Source: Irineochytrium annulatum | Taxonomy: Eukaryota; Chytridiomycota; Chytridiomycetes; Chytridiales; Chytridiaceae | Assembly: GCA_027600665.1 (NCBI GenBank) | Contig: JADGJL010000601.1 | Span: forward strand, 1-17,410 | DNA length: 17,410 nt | Direction of reading: 5' to 3' | Shown here: one piece after another, positions 1-8,074 of the stretch | Layout: each line of letters starts with the position of its first letter | How positions within the stretch are numbered: the stretch's first letter is position 1 | The notes under the pieces: model-generated | What the model was told of the DNA's origin: nothing | Database searches by the model: none | Seen by the model: only the letters and a program-made list of their open reading frames with translations | Translations under genes and position numbers: made by a program

Positions 1-1228
1 TCTCGAGGTCGTCGGAGCGGAGGGCCTGGGAGGACGTCGAGCGGGGCGCCGACGCCGCGGCGCCGGAGGAGTTGGACGCGTTGTTGTGTGGGGGTTTCCA
101 GGCGGCGGCTGAGGTGGCGCGGCGGCGACGGGTGACGACGACGGCGACGGCGATGGCGGCGGCGATGGCCGCGACGCCGCCGACGCAGCCGAGGACGGTC
201 GAGAGGAACTGGAGGTGGTTGTTGTCGACCGGGTTGGCGTTTGCGTTGCTGTTGTCGCCCGAGCCGGAGCCGGGCGAGCCCGCCGCGGCTGATCCGGGCG
301 CGCGAGAGCCCGCGGCGGTGGTGGATCCACCAGCGGCGACCGCGTTGAGGGCGGAGGCCGGTGCGGTCGGGGTGATGACCATCACGGTGCCGTTCACGGT
401 CTGGGTCGTGAGGGCGAGCGTCGTGGAAGGGATGGAGGAGCCCACGGTGATATCGACGGGGACGGTGACCTGGATGGCGGTCGCAAGGGTCGTGAGGACC
501 CCTCCATTATTGACGACGGACACATCGGTAATGAAGAGAGAGGTCGACACGATCGGGACGGGCGTTGGGGTTCCAGGGTTGACCACCGGCGGAGGCGTGG
601 AAGGGTTTGAGGGAGTGATGACGGGCGGAGGCGGGTTGGAGGGGTTGGAGGGCGAAGGCGGGTCGGGAGTTGAGGGGGTGTTTGAAGGTACGGGCACCGG
701 CGCCGGAGTAGGGGTAGGAGACGGCGACGGCGCTGGCGGCGGCGGAGGCGGAGGAGGAGGAGGAGGAGGGGCCGTGTAGTAGACATTGCCATACACGTTC
801 TTTGTGAACCTAACAAAGATAAGAAATACATATAATTAGAAAAACAACTTCGACGTTTCCGCACTTTAAGAACAAAAAAAAACCAAGAAAAAAAAAGGCC
901 ACTGTACTTACGTGAAATGGTTATCATTCCCACACGCGTCGCCGTTCGGGCACCTCAGGTTGCATCCATCCCCCTGCGAGAACGAGATGGAGGGGAGGCA
1001 GTAGCAGTTGATGTCGTGGTTCCAGAACACGACGCTAAGCTGGGGCTTCCCCGTGATAAAGGCGTACATCCCAACGCCGCAGCGCGACGTGCAGTCGGAG
1101 ACGGCCATGTTGCCGGAGGAGAAGGCAAACCCTCCGGGTTCCGAGCCCGAGTGGTAGCAGTCGGCCCGCGCGGCCCGCGGGAAGGCCGCGACGGCGACGG
1201 CCAGGATGGCAGCGGCGGATGCGATCAT
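1..1228 (-). CDS. WSC-domain secreted or membrane-anchored protein, partial (3' end outside window)
   Basis: Two exons are visible, 912-1228 and 1-809, separated by a 102-base intron (810-911; donor GTAAGT, acceptor TTAG) that joins in phase. The ATG at 1226-1228 gives a signal peptide (hydrophobic MIASAAAILAVAVAAF, likely cut after ARA). About 80 residues of WSC domain follow, with the spaced cysteines, a YAF motif, a CYC motif and the final C..CPNGDACG block. WSC domains are carbohydrate-binding modules of fungal wall-stress sensors and some wall enzymes. Exon 2 starts with a run of about ten prolines and a Pro/Ser/Thr-rich linker. A Val/Thr-rich segment, a Gly/Ser/Asn stretch and a strong transmembrane helix (LGCVGGVAAIAAAIAVAVVV) follow, then a basic stop-transfer RRRR and a cytoplasmic tail that runs off the edge. 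The architecture suggests a wall-integrity sensor or wall-anchored glycoprotein. The role is inferred; the domain order is seen. Confidence 0.85.
810..911 (-). other. Intron in the WSC-domain gene
   Basis: It runs from GTAAGT (911 downwards) to TTAG at 810-811, with a CTAAT branch-like motif near the 3' end. The upstream exon ends two bases into a Thr codon that the first base of the next exon completes. It is AT-rich, unlike the flanking GC-rich exons. Confidence 0.85.
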
Positions 1229-1459
1229 GGCAGGTGCTCCGTGGGAAGGGTCGGCCGGAGGTCAGGACGCCGTCTAAGGAGGCGATCTAAGGAGGGCACC
1301 ACCGGCTGGAGACGACGGCTTCAAGCAGCGTGCAAATTCTTGGGCTGGTCCGTCGTGTGACTGCGTTTGAGGACCAGCTTCCCCTTTTTCCTTTGCTAAT
1401 ACGTCATTGCTTTCTTCAGAGTGGAACACAACGTTGTTGATTTAGTACACATATTCTCA
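1229..1459. other. Intergenic stretch between the WSC gene and the ADH pseudogene
   Basis: I see no convincing coding sequence. The part next to 1228 should hold the WSC gene promoter and 5' leader, but no clear TATA box is present. Near 1400-1459 the reverse strand keeps an open frame that no longer resembles alcohol dehydrogenase, so this is where the pseudogene's homology ends. Confidence 0.5.
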
Positions 1460-2466
1460 CAACGCCGTGCACGATAACACTGACAATCAGAATTAGCGTT
1501 ATTATCATCTTTCGCAGAGACGGTGTCGAGAAGATAGTCGAAAGTGCAGTTGGTTGCCGAAAGCCTCCTTGTCGGCGCAGATGAGCATCTTCTCGCCACC
1601 GCAGCCCGTGGCATCGGCCTCCTTGCCGGACGAGCGGAACGGGACCGTGACACGAGCGCCGAAAGCCTTCGCGAACTTGACGCCTGTACATCAAAAGGGG
1701 TGAGAAGTAAGCGTTCAATGACGCGCCGGAATGGTACACACCCATATGTGTAAGCCCGCCGCGGTCCACAACAGCGACCTTAAGACCCATAATGCCGCAA
1801 CGGCGACCCATGTCGTGATACCGGCGCACAACAACGGCGCTGTCGCGGCCAAGTCAAGGCTGGCGGGGATGTTGAGCACATAGTTTTCGTCAACGATAAT
1901 GGCCCGGCTGTAATCTCCAAACGTATGATCCGTCCCATCCAGAACAGCAGACCCAAACGTCTCGACCAGCCCGGGCAACCCACCTTCCCTCTTGCCAGAG
2001 CAATCCTGGATCAGCCCCTTTGGCGCAAGTGCATTCTTGCACTACCTGCAACTGTCGACGAAGCACCCGACGCCGACAGTCTGCCCCACCTTAAACTTCA
2101 TGACCTTGGGACCGACGCGGTTGACCTTCCCAACGATCTTGTGGCCCGGAAGGGCGGGAGGCTTGGCGGCCCTGTAACTGTCCCGTCGTCGAAGTGTCTG
2201 AGCCAGCCGAGGATACAACCAGCTTTTCACTGAGCAGGTCCGAGTGGTAGATCCCGCACTAGAGGACCTGGACGTGGACGTCATGCTCCCCAACGGGACG
2301 ACGGGGGGACGAGCTCACGTGTGGACTTGTCCGCCTGTGCAAGACGATCCGCAAACAACACAGTCAGTTCAGGGCACTGATCATAAGGCGCGCGATGATG
2401 CAAAAGGAGGCTCACCGACAGCGTAGACCCTGCTCGAACGAAGTGGGAGATGTTGCCGTTAGTCAT
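1460..2466 (-). pseudogene. Decayed zinc-dependent alcohol dehydrogenase (cinnamyl-alcohol/YahK-like)
   Basis: Reverse-strand pieces match the medium-chain Zn-ADH family in the right order: an N-terminal exon from ATG 2466, [119 protein letters not shown] and FDYLLDTVSAKDD. These pieces lie in different frames. There are in-frame TAG codons at 2259-2261 (in place of Tyr of the usual LYCG) and at 2042-2044. Frameshifts occur near 2300, 1806 and 1553. The usual CGxCHSD has Tyr for the second Cys, and cysteines of the structural-zinc cluster are missing. Introns are still recognisable at 2335-2415 and at about 1684-1742. The last third of the enzyme is absent. It cannot make a working enzyme. 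It is an intron-bearing gene decayed in place, not a processed copy. Confidence 0.85.
2335..2415 (-). other. Fossil intron of the ADH pseudogene
   Basis: The donor GTGAGC follows a 17-codon first exon (2416-2466), and the acceptor CTTGCACAG precedes the [10 protein letters not shown] exon. A CTGAC branch-like motif lies inside. It joins in phase 0. Confidence 0.6.
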
Positions 2467-2736
2467 TCGGGGTAGCGAGCGATCAGAAGTGAGCTGACAA
2501 CCCGCTCGCCTGGTGGGCTCGGGGATCCTCATCAGATGTACACGCGGGCCACGGCAGGCGGCGTGGCCGTGATCCGGTCTAAGGCGCCAAAGGATGGTCA
2601 GACTCGAGCACGCCTGCCAATCTGCTGCACCCAAATCATCAGACTTTGTTTAGCCCGAAGAATATTGTTTTAGACCGTCTAATCGCTACGTCCACTAGAA
2701 AATGGAGAAGGAACCTCTTCATCCAGAGCAACCATC
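2467..2736. other. Intergenic region upstream of the membrane-protein gene
   Basis: It separates the head of the ADH pseudogene (-) from the start of the membrane-protein gene (+), so it would have been a divergent promoter region. I see no clear TATA box, RNA gene or repeat. Confidence 0.4.
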
Positions 2737-3910
2737 ATGACGTCGTCCTTCCTCCCCGTCGCGCTTTTCGCCGTCGTCATCAGCCCCCTCGTTGCCGGTC
2801 TCCCGCGCAATACGCTTCTCACCACCACCCCCTACCGCAACACGCTCTTCAAGATCCCGTCTGCCGCCACGGCTACCCCGTCAATCGACCCCTACTACGC
2901 CGACAACCTCAACGTCAACTGGTCGAGGGCACTACCCCATTTCAACACCACGAATGTCATTCTGGCCTGCAGAGACCCGCATCTCCTGATCGCGCCCAAG
3001 CCGTACTGGCTCCTTATCACGATCATCATCGTGCAGTGCACCGTCAAATCCCTCCTCTCCCGAGGCTGCAGATGGAAGAATAGCTTTCTGCGGAAGAGCG
3101 CAAGCGTCCTCAAGATACTCACGAGCATCGTGGTGCCCATCCTGTTGACTTTTGGGCAACTGGCTGCGACGACGTACGCATTGTGGAATGAGCCGATCTC
3201 TGGTAAGAGGCTGCAGTTCTTTTTGGAACTTTTTCGTAACATATTGACGGGCCTTCTTTATGGAAGTTTGGTGCAAGTACGAACTTGTCTCCTATTCGAC
3301 TGTGATGTCGATCACAAGCCTATCTTACACCGGTGTTATGGAGTTCAAGATGAGATTTGCAACGAATATTACCCTCGAGCTTATCAAGGATACGTTACGA
3401 ACGTTTTTCCGATGCCTTCTCCCGGACGCATCTCGCCGCTACAATCTCGACAACGCAAAAGTTTGGTCCGCCAGGCTCTATGTCGTCGCCTTTGGCGCGC
3501 CGTTTGTCACTCACCTGCTCCCCATGATGGTCGTATACTGCTGGCTGTACTTGTCGGCCAACGCGGCGGTTTTGGTCATTATTATCACCATCTGGGCATG
3601 TTGGGAGCGCGTGTCGAGATATTTCGAAGCCAACGTCGACGGGCTGTTTTCTAACGTGGCGCCGTGCATGTTGGCTATCGTGACGGTATGGTGGATGCAG
3701 GTAAAGATTCCCTAATTATATTCATACTCATTGCATTGTCAGGCATCGTTATATTACGCTACTCAGTTCTACAAGGACCGGACGGCCTACATGCACTACA
3801 TTGTTAAGGACTACGAGGAGCGTGCGACGGCCAACTACTGGGCCCGCGTCAAGAGTAACCTGCCATCGCGGATTGATTTTTATGGCGTTGTCATCTCCGT
3901 TGTTGCCTAG
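2737..3910 (+). CDS. Multi-pass membrane protein of unknown function
   Basis: Three exons (2737-3202, 3267-3700, 3743-3910) join in phase into 355 residues. The introns are GTAAGA...GGAAG (64 bases) and GTAAAG...GTCAG (42 bases). The ATG at 2737 is followed by a hydrophobic leader (SFLPVALFAVVISPLVAG) that looks like a signal peptide or anchor. An N-glycosylation-rich loop follows (NWS, NTT). Hydrophobic helices follow: YWLLITIIIVQCTV, LTSIVVPILLTFGQLAATTYAL, a long pair at VVAFGAPFVTHLLPMMVVYCWLYL and NAAVLVIIITIWACW, and VAPCMLAIVTVWWM. The tail is Tyr-rich and charged. I recognise no named family or catalytic motif. Similar orphan membrane proteins are common in Agaricomycetes. The exon structure is well supported; the function is unknown. 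Confidence 0.75.
3203..3266 (+). other. Intron 1 of the membrane-protein gene
   Basis: Donor GTAAGA, a TTGAC/TAAC branch-like motif and acceptor GAAG. The upstream exon ends one base into a codon that TT completes to Val. Reading through would break the frame. Confidence 0.75.
3701..3742 (+). other. Intron 2 of the membrane-protein gene
   Basis: A short 42-base intron with donor GTAAAG, a CTAAT branch-like motif and acceptor GTCAG, joining in phase 0. Without splicing the frame stops at 3715. Confidence 0.75.
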
Positions 3911-4249
3911 TTTCACTGCATTTTCTTGCCCATACATTTCTCTTTGATGGTTATGCCTTCCCGAGCAGAACGTTTACCCCGTTCATTTTTTACGCAAGAG
4001 CGTAAATTCTTTTGATATGCGTGTGCTTTTCCCGTAAGGCGGCTGTGAGCTCTCAACGCGGTTTAGTAAGCACTGCTTGCGCTCCGGCTTCGTCCAAGAT
4101 GACTTGCTAGTTGACCCTGATAACCTTCCTTTTTATTCGAAAAAAATTGCCTACTAATACCAACCGGTCCAAATATTACCAACATTTCAACACACGTCAA
4201 CACGAAATGATACATGCCCCTCCCAGCATGAACTGGACTGTTGGCAACG
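3911..4249. other. Intergenic DNA downstream of the membrane-protein gene
   Basis: AT-richer sequence holding the presumed 3' end of the preceding gene. I see no gene. Near its end, around 4226-4250, a short stretch (CATGAACTGGACTGTTG) resembles sequence that follows the dispersed motif near 7857. Confidence 0.4.
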
Positions 4250-4405
4250 TCTAATTGCGTGACCTCGAACACTCCACCCTGCTGCGCGTTCGCGCCCCCA
4301 CAACCCGCTTCTACCCGGCCCTCGACCTTGTTACCGCGGCTTAGCCGTACATGGTGTTGAGCAGCAACTACTTGGTCACAGCCGCCCTGCTCCCGCAGGA
4401 CCATC
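4250..4405 (+). pseudogene. Degenerate partial copy of the neighbouring zinc-finger transcription factor
   Basis: Bases 4270-4405 align with 5600-5743 of the intact gene 1.3 kb downstream. In one frame the remnant reads ALDLVTAA-stop-PYMVLSS and then LVTAALLPQD. The intact gene has ALDFVNTAQPYMVSSS and then LVKAALLPLD. The TAG at 4342-4344 replaces the Gln codon of the intact copy. A GAC..GAAC block just upstream also matches. Only this middle segment, without the fingers, is recognisable. It is best read as a remnant of an old local duplication. A conserved regulatory or RNA role is possible, but I see no evidence for one. Confidence 0.7.
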
Positions 4406-5219
4406 GCGTTGCTAAGGTGAGCCACTCCTGAGACTTCACTGTGCCCTTCCATCCTACACATACCCCTTCCTCGAGGCCGTAGCACATCGCACAAGAACAA
4501 AGAATATTGATCGGAGCGACGGGTACAAGGTCGGTGGGTAGCCCGGCGTAAATGGATTTGCTGTAAGTTTCGACGACGAGGAACGGAACTGGCGGCGGCC
4601 GTGGGAAACTATGGGTAGAAATAGGTCCGCCGTCGCGTCGCCGTCAAAATGGTCAATGGCGGGCGGCTTGGGCAGTAGCCGGTAGTTAATTCAGGTCTGC
4701 GAGCCAGTCAAGTAGATGCGAGAGAGAAAGATGATCCTATTAACATATGCTTTCACACTTCATACTCGTGTCCGTGCACGTGTGAGCCGGTCAAGGAAAT
4801 GCGAGAGAGAGAGAGATGGGGAAAAGGGCAGCCAACCCGCGTCGCGCATCGTCCATCCTACCGCATTAACTCCCGAGATCTCCGCGGCAGTAACGATGCC
4901 GGCGGGCTTAGAGACGATGCGGGCAGCCGTCGATCCCTTCATCGTCGCCCTCCACGGCCACATGCGGGCGCCACCGGTTTGTGTCTTCTTGGTCTAAACC
5001 GATGTCCAAGCCGCCATGGGAATTCCCAACTCCGCCAACCACGATGACGGGAATGCCAGCCAGGAGGGAATTCCGTCTGTGATCCGCGCTTCTACTGGAT
5101 TCCCGGACTATGCAGACTTCGTTCGCGACGAACTTCGGCTTTAAAAGCGATGGCGACGGCCTGATGATCCTCCCGCGTTCGCACCACCACCGTCCCCGAG
5201 GCCGACAAGGACCCGGTGG
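4406..5219. other. Non-coding upstream region of the zinc-finger gene
   Basis: About 800 bases without a convincing gene. It contains two copies of a GAGCC.GTCAAG...ATGCGAGAGAGA element at 4699-4733 and 4782-4818, a GA microsatellite, and one copy of the dispersed AAGCCGCC.GGGAATTCCC motif at 5006-5036. Open frames here are short and lack domain signals. Confidence 0.5.
4699..4818 (+). repeat. Diverged direct repeat with GA-rich ends
   Basis: The element GAGCC(A/G)GTCAAG, three variable bases, ATGCGAGAGAGA..., AGATG occurs at 4701-4733 and again at 4784-4818, offset by 83 bases. The second copy has an expanded GA run. It is probably a local duplication followed by microsatellite slippage. 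Confidence 0.65.
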
Positions 5220-5225
5220 TATAAA
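5220..5225 (+). promoter_or_regulatory. TATA box of the zinc-finger gene
   Basis: TATAAA lies 54 bases before the ATG at 5279. A pyrimidine-rich leader ending in CACTCTTACCCACCCTCTTAG lies between them, typical of a fungal core promoter. The match is exact; function is inferred from position. Confidence 0.55.
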
Positions 5226-5278
5226 CCCACCCTCGGTTTCGCTCCCCATCGCACTCTTACCCACCCTCTTAGTCAAGA

Positions 5279-6316
5279 ATGCCCTCCACCTCGTGGTCTA
5301 CCTGCGACACCGTCGATGACCTCCTGAAGCACTTGGAAGAAATGCCGCCTGTCGACCCTCGTGCGCTCTATTGCAACACCGGAATCGACCCAATCGGCCT
5401 CGGCACGAGTTTTCTCCCCTTCTCGGGCTGCACCCACCATCCCTACCCCGCGACGCCGCCTATCTCGCCGACCACTATGACGGCGATCGGCAACGGGGTC
5501 TCCGCATTCGACCCTCCGACGGCATCCCACGCTTTCCTCGGCACATTCTTCGCGTTACAACAGCCTGACTTTGAACCTGCTCAAACCGTCCAGCATCTTT
5601 ACTTACCTCCTTCCACGCCCAATGCCGCCGCCTCCGCGTCCTCGTCCCAATTGAATTCGGCCCTGGACTTTGTCAACACGGCCCAGCCGTACATGGTGTC
5701 GAGCAGCAAGGACGATCTGGTCAAAGCCGCCCTTCTCCCACTGGACCTCATCTTGACCGTCAACAACGCGAACAGATGGGCGGGCCGAAACGGCGCGACC
5801 CCTTTGACTGCTGCTATGCCCGAAATCCAGCAGCCACAACCCCTGTCGCCGCCGACCACCTCCACCGCGGCTCTTACCTCACACCCCATCTTCGTCGGCG
5901 CGACGAACATCCTGTCCCGCAACAACCGGGCCATCCTAACGGCTGAGGAGCCTGCCGCATTCCACGACGAACTCGCAGGCGCCGTGCCGCGGAACCACGC
6001 CGGACCTTCAGTCAGCCGTCCTATCAAACGGGCCCGCACTTTCCGATGCCAGCTCTGCGACCATGCGAGCTTTAGAAAGCAGGAGATGCAGAGGCATCGC
6101 GCGACCAGGCACAGAATGCTCGAGGACCTCAAGTTTGCGTGCGCGGGTTGCGGGACTGCGTTTGGGAGACGCGACTCCTGCAGGAGGCACGTCACGACGG
6201 GCTTGAAGAAAGGGACGTGCCCGAAGGCGGAGATGCCGCCAGAGATGAGAAGGGGGAGGCCCAAGGGAGCGAGCACTTTAAGAAAGGGTATGAGACTTCA
6301 AAAAGGACCTTTTTGA
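5279..6316 (+). CDS. C2H2/C2HC zinc-finger transcription factor with AT-hook
   Basis: A single open exon of 345 residues. The ATG at 5279 follows a TATA box and a pyrimidine-rich leader. Residues 1-250 are low-complexity (Ser/Pro/Ala/Thr), as in activation domains. A basic PIKRAR patch at about 248-253 may be a nuclear signal. Finger 1 has Cys257, Cys260, His273 and His278 (C-x2-C-x12-H-x4-H). Finger 2 has Cys288, Cys291 and His304 and lacks the usual last His; the nearest ligand is Cys314 (H-x9-C), so it may be C2HC or non-functional. An AT-hook-like RRGRPKG sits at 324-330 near the C-terminus. It probably acts in the nucleus as a sequence-specific DNA-binding regulator; its targets are unknown. 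A degenerate copy of residues about 108-155 lies at 4250-4405. A 3' intron from GTATGA at 6287 is possible but not needed. Confidence 0.8.
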   Translation: MPSTSWSTCDTVDDLLKHLEEMPPVDPRALYCNTGIDPIGLGTSFLPFSGCTHHPYPATPPISPTTMTAIGNGVSAFDPPTASHAFLGTFFALQQPDFEPAQTVQHLYLPPSTPNAAASASSSQLNSALDFVNTAQPYMVSSSKDDLVKAALLPLDLILTVNNANRWAGRNGATPLTAAMPEIQQPQPLSPPTTSTAALTSHPIFVGATNILSRNNRAILTAEEPAAFHDELAGAVPRNHAGPSVSRPIKRARTFRCQLCDHASFRKQEMQRHRATRHRMLEDLKFACAGCGTAFGRRDSCRRHVTTGLKKGTCPKAEMPPEMRRGRPKGASTLRKGMRLQKGPF

Positions 6317-6354
6317 AGGTGGCTACATGGACTCCAGATGCTTCTCCATCTTAA

Positions 6355-6770
6355 ACTGACGTTGTAGTCTTTGCTTGCCGCTGAATCATCATTATTTTTT
6401 ACTTTCGAGTTTGTTTGTAAATTCGTCGTCTTATCCTTATCCCAGGTATTGAAATTTGCTTAGGTCTTGTATCATTCATTTCTCAGCAGTCTTTTCTTTC
6501 GGTGTTATCTGCTAGTGGCATATTCATATGAAGGTAGTCTCTTTTCTTAGCGAAAAAATTTGGCACGCCGTTCATTGCTAAAGATGACTAATAAACAACG
6601 TCCTTGTACTTGATTTGTCGTGGACTTTTTCGTGCTCGCCAGGAATTCACCTTCAGTTAAAAAGAGAAAGTCTCGAGACGTTAGTGTTCATATTTGGCGA
6701 TTCAAGATCGTCGTGTAAATGGAAAGTAATTAAAACTTCTCAATAAGAAAGAAAGGCAAATAAACACGCG
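6355..6770. other. Convergent intergenic region
   Basis: AT-rich sequence between the 3' ends of the zinc-finger gene (+) and the LRR remnant (-). It should hold both polyadenylation regions. AATAAA-like strings occur (for example ACTAATAAAC near 6588 and CAAATAAACA near 6757 on the plus strand), but none can be assigned firmly. I see no gene. Confidence 0.4.
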
Positions 6771-7436
6771 CTAGTTTTCATCATCACTAACTTCGGCTGC
6801 AATACACCTTATCCTCAACTCTTCCAGTCGAGGCGCTACCGCCTTGTCCCCTAAAATTGCCATCAATCGCTCCGTGTAGTCAAGGCCGGACCGCTCCTCG
6901 ACCGGGTATCCGCTCTCGACCACAAGCGACTCGAGCTGATCCAGCCGCTGCCCCATCAGTGACACCCCATCAACCACCAGGACGCCGGACTCGAGGGGAA
7001 GGCTCGTGACCCTCGGCGACAGGCTGACCCGGTACGCCACGGACTCTTTCGCCCCCATCTGCAGCCGTAGCGAGTGCAGCCTCGTCATCGGCGCGATCAA
7101 CTCGTCGATCTCGATGAAGGCGCCGGACCCGTGGACATGCGCAAAGATAAGCGCCAGCTCCTCGAGGTTGACCAGGTTGCTCAGCAGCGCGGGCAGGTCG
7201 AAGTTCTCCTCTCCTCCATACCGGACCTCGAGCTTCCGCAGCCACGTCATGGCCGGCAGGGTCTGGGTGAGGTGCGCCCTGTCGAACTTGGTGCACCCGA
7301 TCCTGAGCGTGCTACAGTTCACCAGGAGCGGCAACGACCTGAACACGTCCGGGTGTGTGACGCCCATGAAGTCCGCGATCCTGAGGTCCAGCTCCCGGAG
7401 CGTGTCCCTCGCACCCGGCAGGTTCAGCTCCCTCAA
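6771..7436 (-). CDS. 5'-truncated leucine-rich-repeat (F-box-type) protein
   Basis: An open reverse-strand frame of about 222 codons ends in TAG at 6771-6773. It has repeated LRR-like strands: LRELDLR, STLRIG, LRKLEVRY, LVNLEELALIF, LHSLRLQM, LDQLESLVVES and LEELRIRC, spaced about 25-35 residues apart. This is the pattern of the C-terminal half of the F-box/LRR proteins expanded in Agaricomycetes, which present substrates to SCF ubiquitin ligases. No F-box is present and no ATG start is available at the 5' end. The frame runs into DNA that matches an aspartic-protease exon, in another frame, at 7437-7500. It is therefore either a truncated gene or the last exon of a rearranged one. The LRR nature is seen; the F-box link is inferred from family architecture. 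Confidence 0.6.
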   Translation of the reverse strand: MRELNLPGARDTLRELDLRIADFMGVTHPDVFRSLPLLVNCSTLRIGCTKFDRAHLTQTLPAMTWLRKLEVRYGGEENFDLPALLSNLVNLEELALIFAHVHGSGAFIEIDELIAPMTRLHSLRLQMGAKESVAYRVSLSPRVTSLPLESGVLVVDGVSLMGQRLDQLESLVVESGYPVEERSGLDYTERLMAILGDKAVAPRLEELRIRCIAAEVSDDEN

Positions 7437-7500
7437 ACCATGTGTCACTGCTCCCCGTGTCCGCGTCAAGCGTGAACTGGATGAAAGAAGAAATTAGCAT
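7437..7500 (-). pseudogene. Displaced fragment of an aspartic-protease exon with its intron edge
   Basis: The reverse strand reads IQFTLDADTGSSDTWF, the pepsin-family first active-site motif. At DNA level it nearly matches the start of exon 2 of the protease at 13826-15276 (14867-14920). Similarity continues across the splice acceptor (CATCCAG before TTCACGC) into the end of the intron. So the fragment came from genomic DNA, not from mRNA. It stops abruptly after TGGTT and is followed at once by LRR-coding sequence in a different frame. It is too short to encode a protease. Confidence 0.8.
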
Positions 7501-8074
7501 AAGAGCACAGCCTTCGACATTTCCCCGGCTCGTACCCTCTTGCGTCGCCAGACTCGGATGCCGCCAAAATCGTCGACGGCGGGCCTGTCAGCACCGCGGG
7601 CAACATGACGGCCGTCCCACGCCGTTCGCACCACACCCGCGGCGTCTTCATTGCACCCGCCGCTCGTTCGCCACACAGTCCTTCTCACCTCGCCGGCACC
7701 TGGCACGAGCGTCAACCCCGGGCAGTCCTCGGCCAGGTACCTCCGTTGTCCGACGGCCCACCGTCGCGTCCGACTCTGGTGGACTGACCATTACAAGCCG
7801 CCGAGGGAATTCCTGACGATTACAAGCCGCCGAGGGAATTCCCAAACTCCGCATGAAGCATGAACGGGACTCTTGTCTAATCGTTCTCAGCATCATCAGC
7901 AGTGATCCACCTGGTGAATACGATTTCCTGTCTGCCCACACATGTGATCGTTGAACTTCCACCGCTCATGTAGCATGCAAACGCGGGATGGCACGAACAA
8001 TTAGACGGCCGCGATAATGATAAAGGCCGCCTCAGCTCGAGCCCGACCGAACGAGAAGGCACACCACACCAACA
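7501..8074. other. Non-coding region upstream of the kinase-fold gene
   Basis: It has GC-rich open stretches on both strands with no family signature; 7520-7780 could be further gene debris. It contains the 29-base tandem duplication at 7786-7843. Its last 200 bases should hold the promoter of the gene starting at 8075; a GATAAAG string near 8019 is the best TATA-like match. Confidence 0.45.
7786..7843 (+). repeat. Tandem 29-base duplication carrying the dispersed GGGAATTC motif
   Basis: Two units begin GAC(C/G)ATTACAAGCCGCCGAG and end GGAATTCC. They are 29 bases apart and nearly identical. Related single copies occur at 5006-5036 and 12481-12502. Confidence 0.8.

Noticed and set aside
72..779. 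Long plus-strand open frame rich in Gly/Val/Thr
   Set aside because: It is the mirror of the proline/alanine-rich WSC exon on the reverse strand. The opposite strand has a splice-consistent domain protein; this frame has no domain.
4063..4500. Reverse-strand open frame of 145 codons
   Set aside because: It has no domain, and the plus strand here matches the transcription-factor gene with a stop, so a pseudogene fragment explains it better.
5599..6276. 225-codon reverse-strand open frame opposite the zinc-finger gene
   Set aside because: It is a GC-skew shadow. The plus strand carries clear zinc-finger codons, a TATA box and an ATG.
7442..7816. Plus-strand open frame of 124 codons across the protease scrap
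   Set aside because: Its beginning is antisense to the protease fragment and its end runs into the 29-base repeat. Composition is Arg/Pro-rich with no family match.
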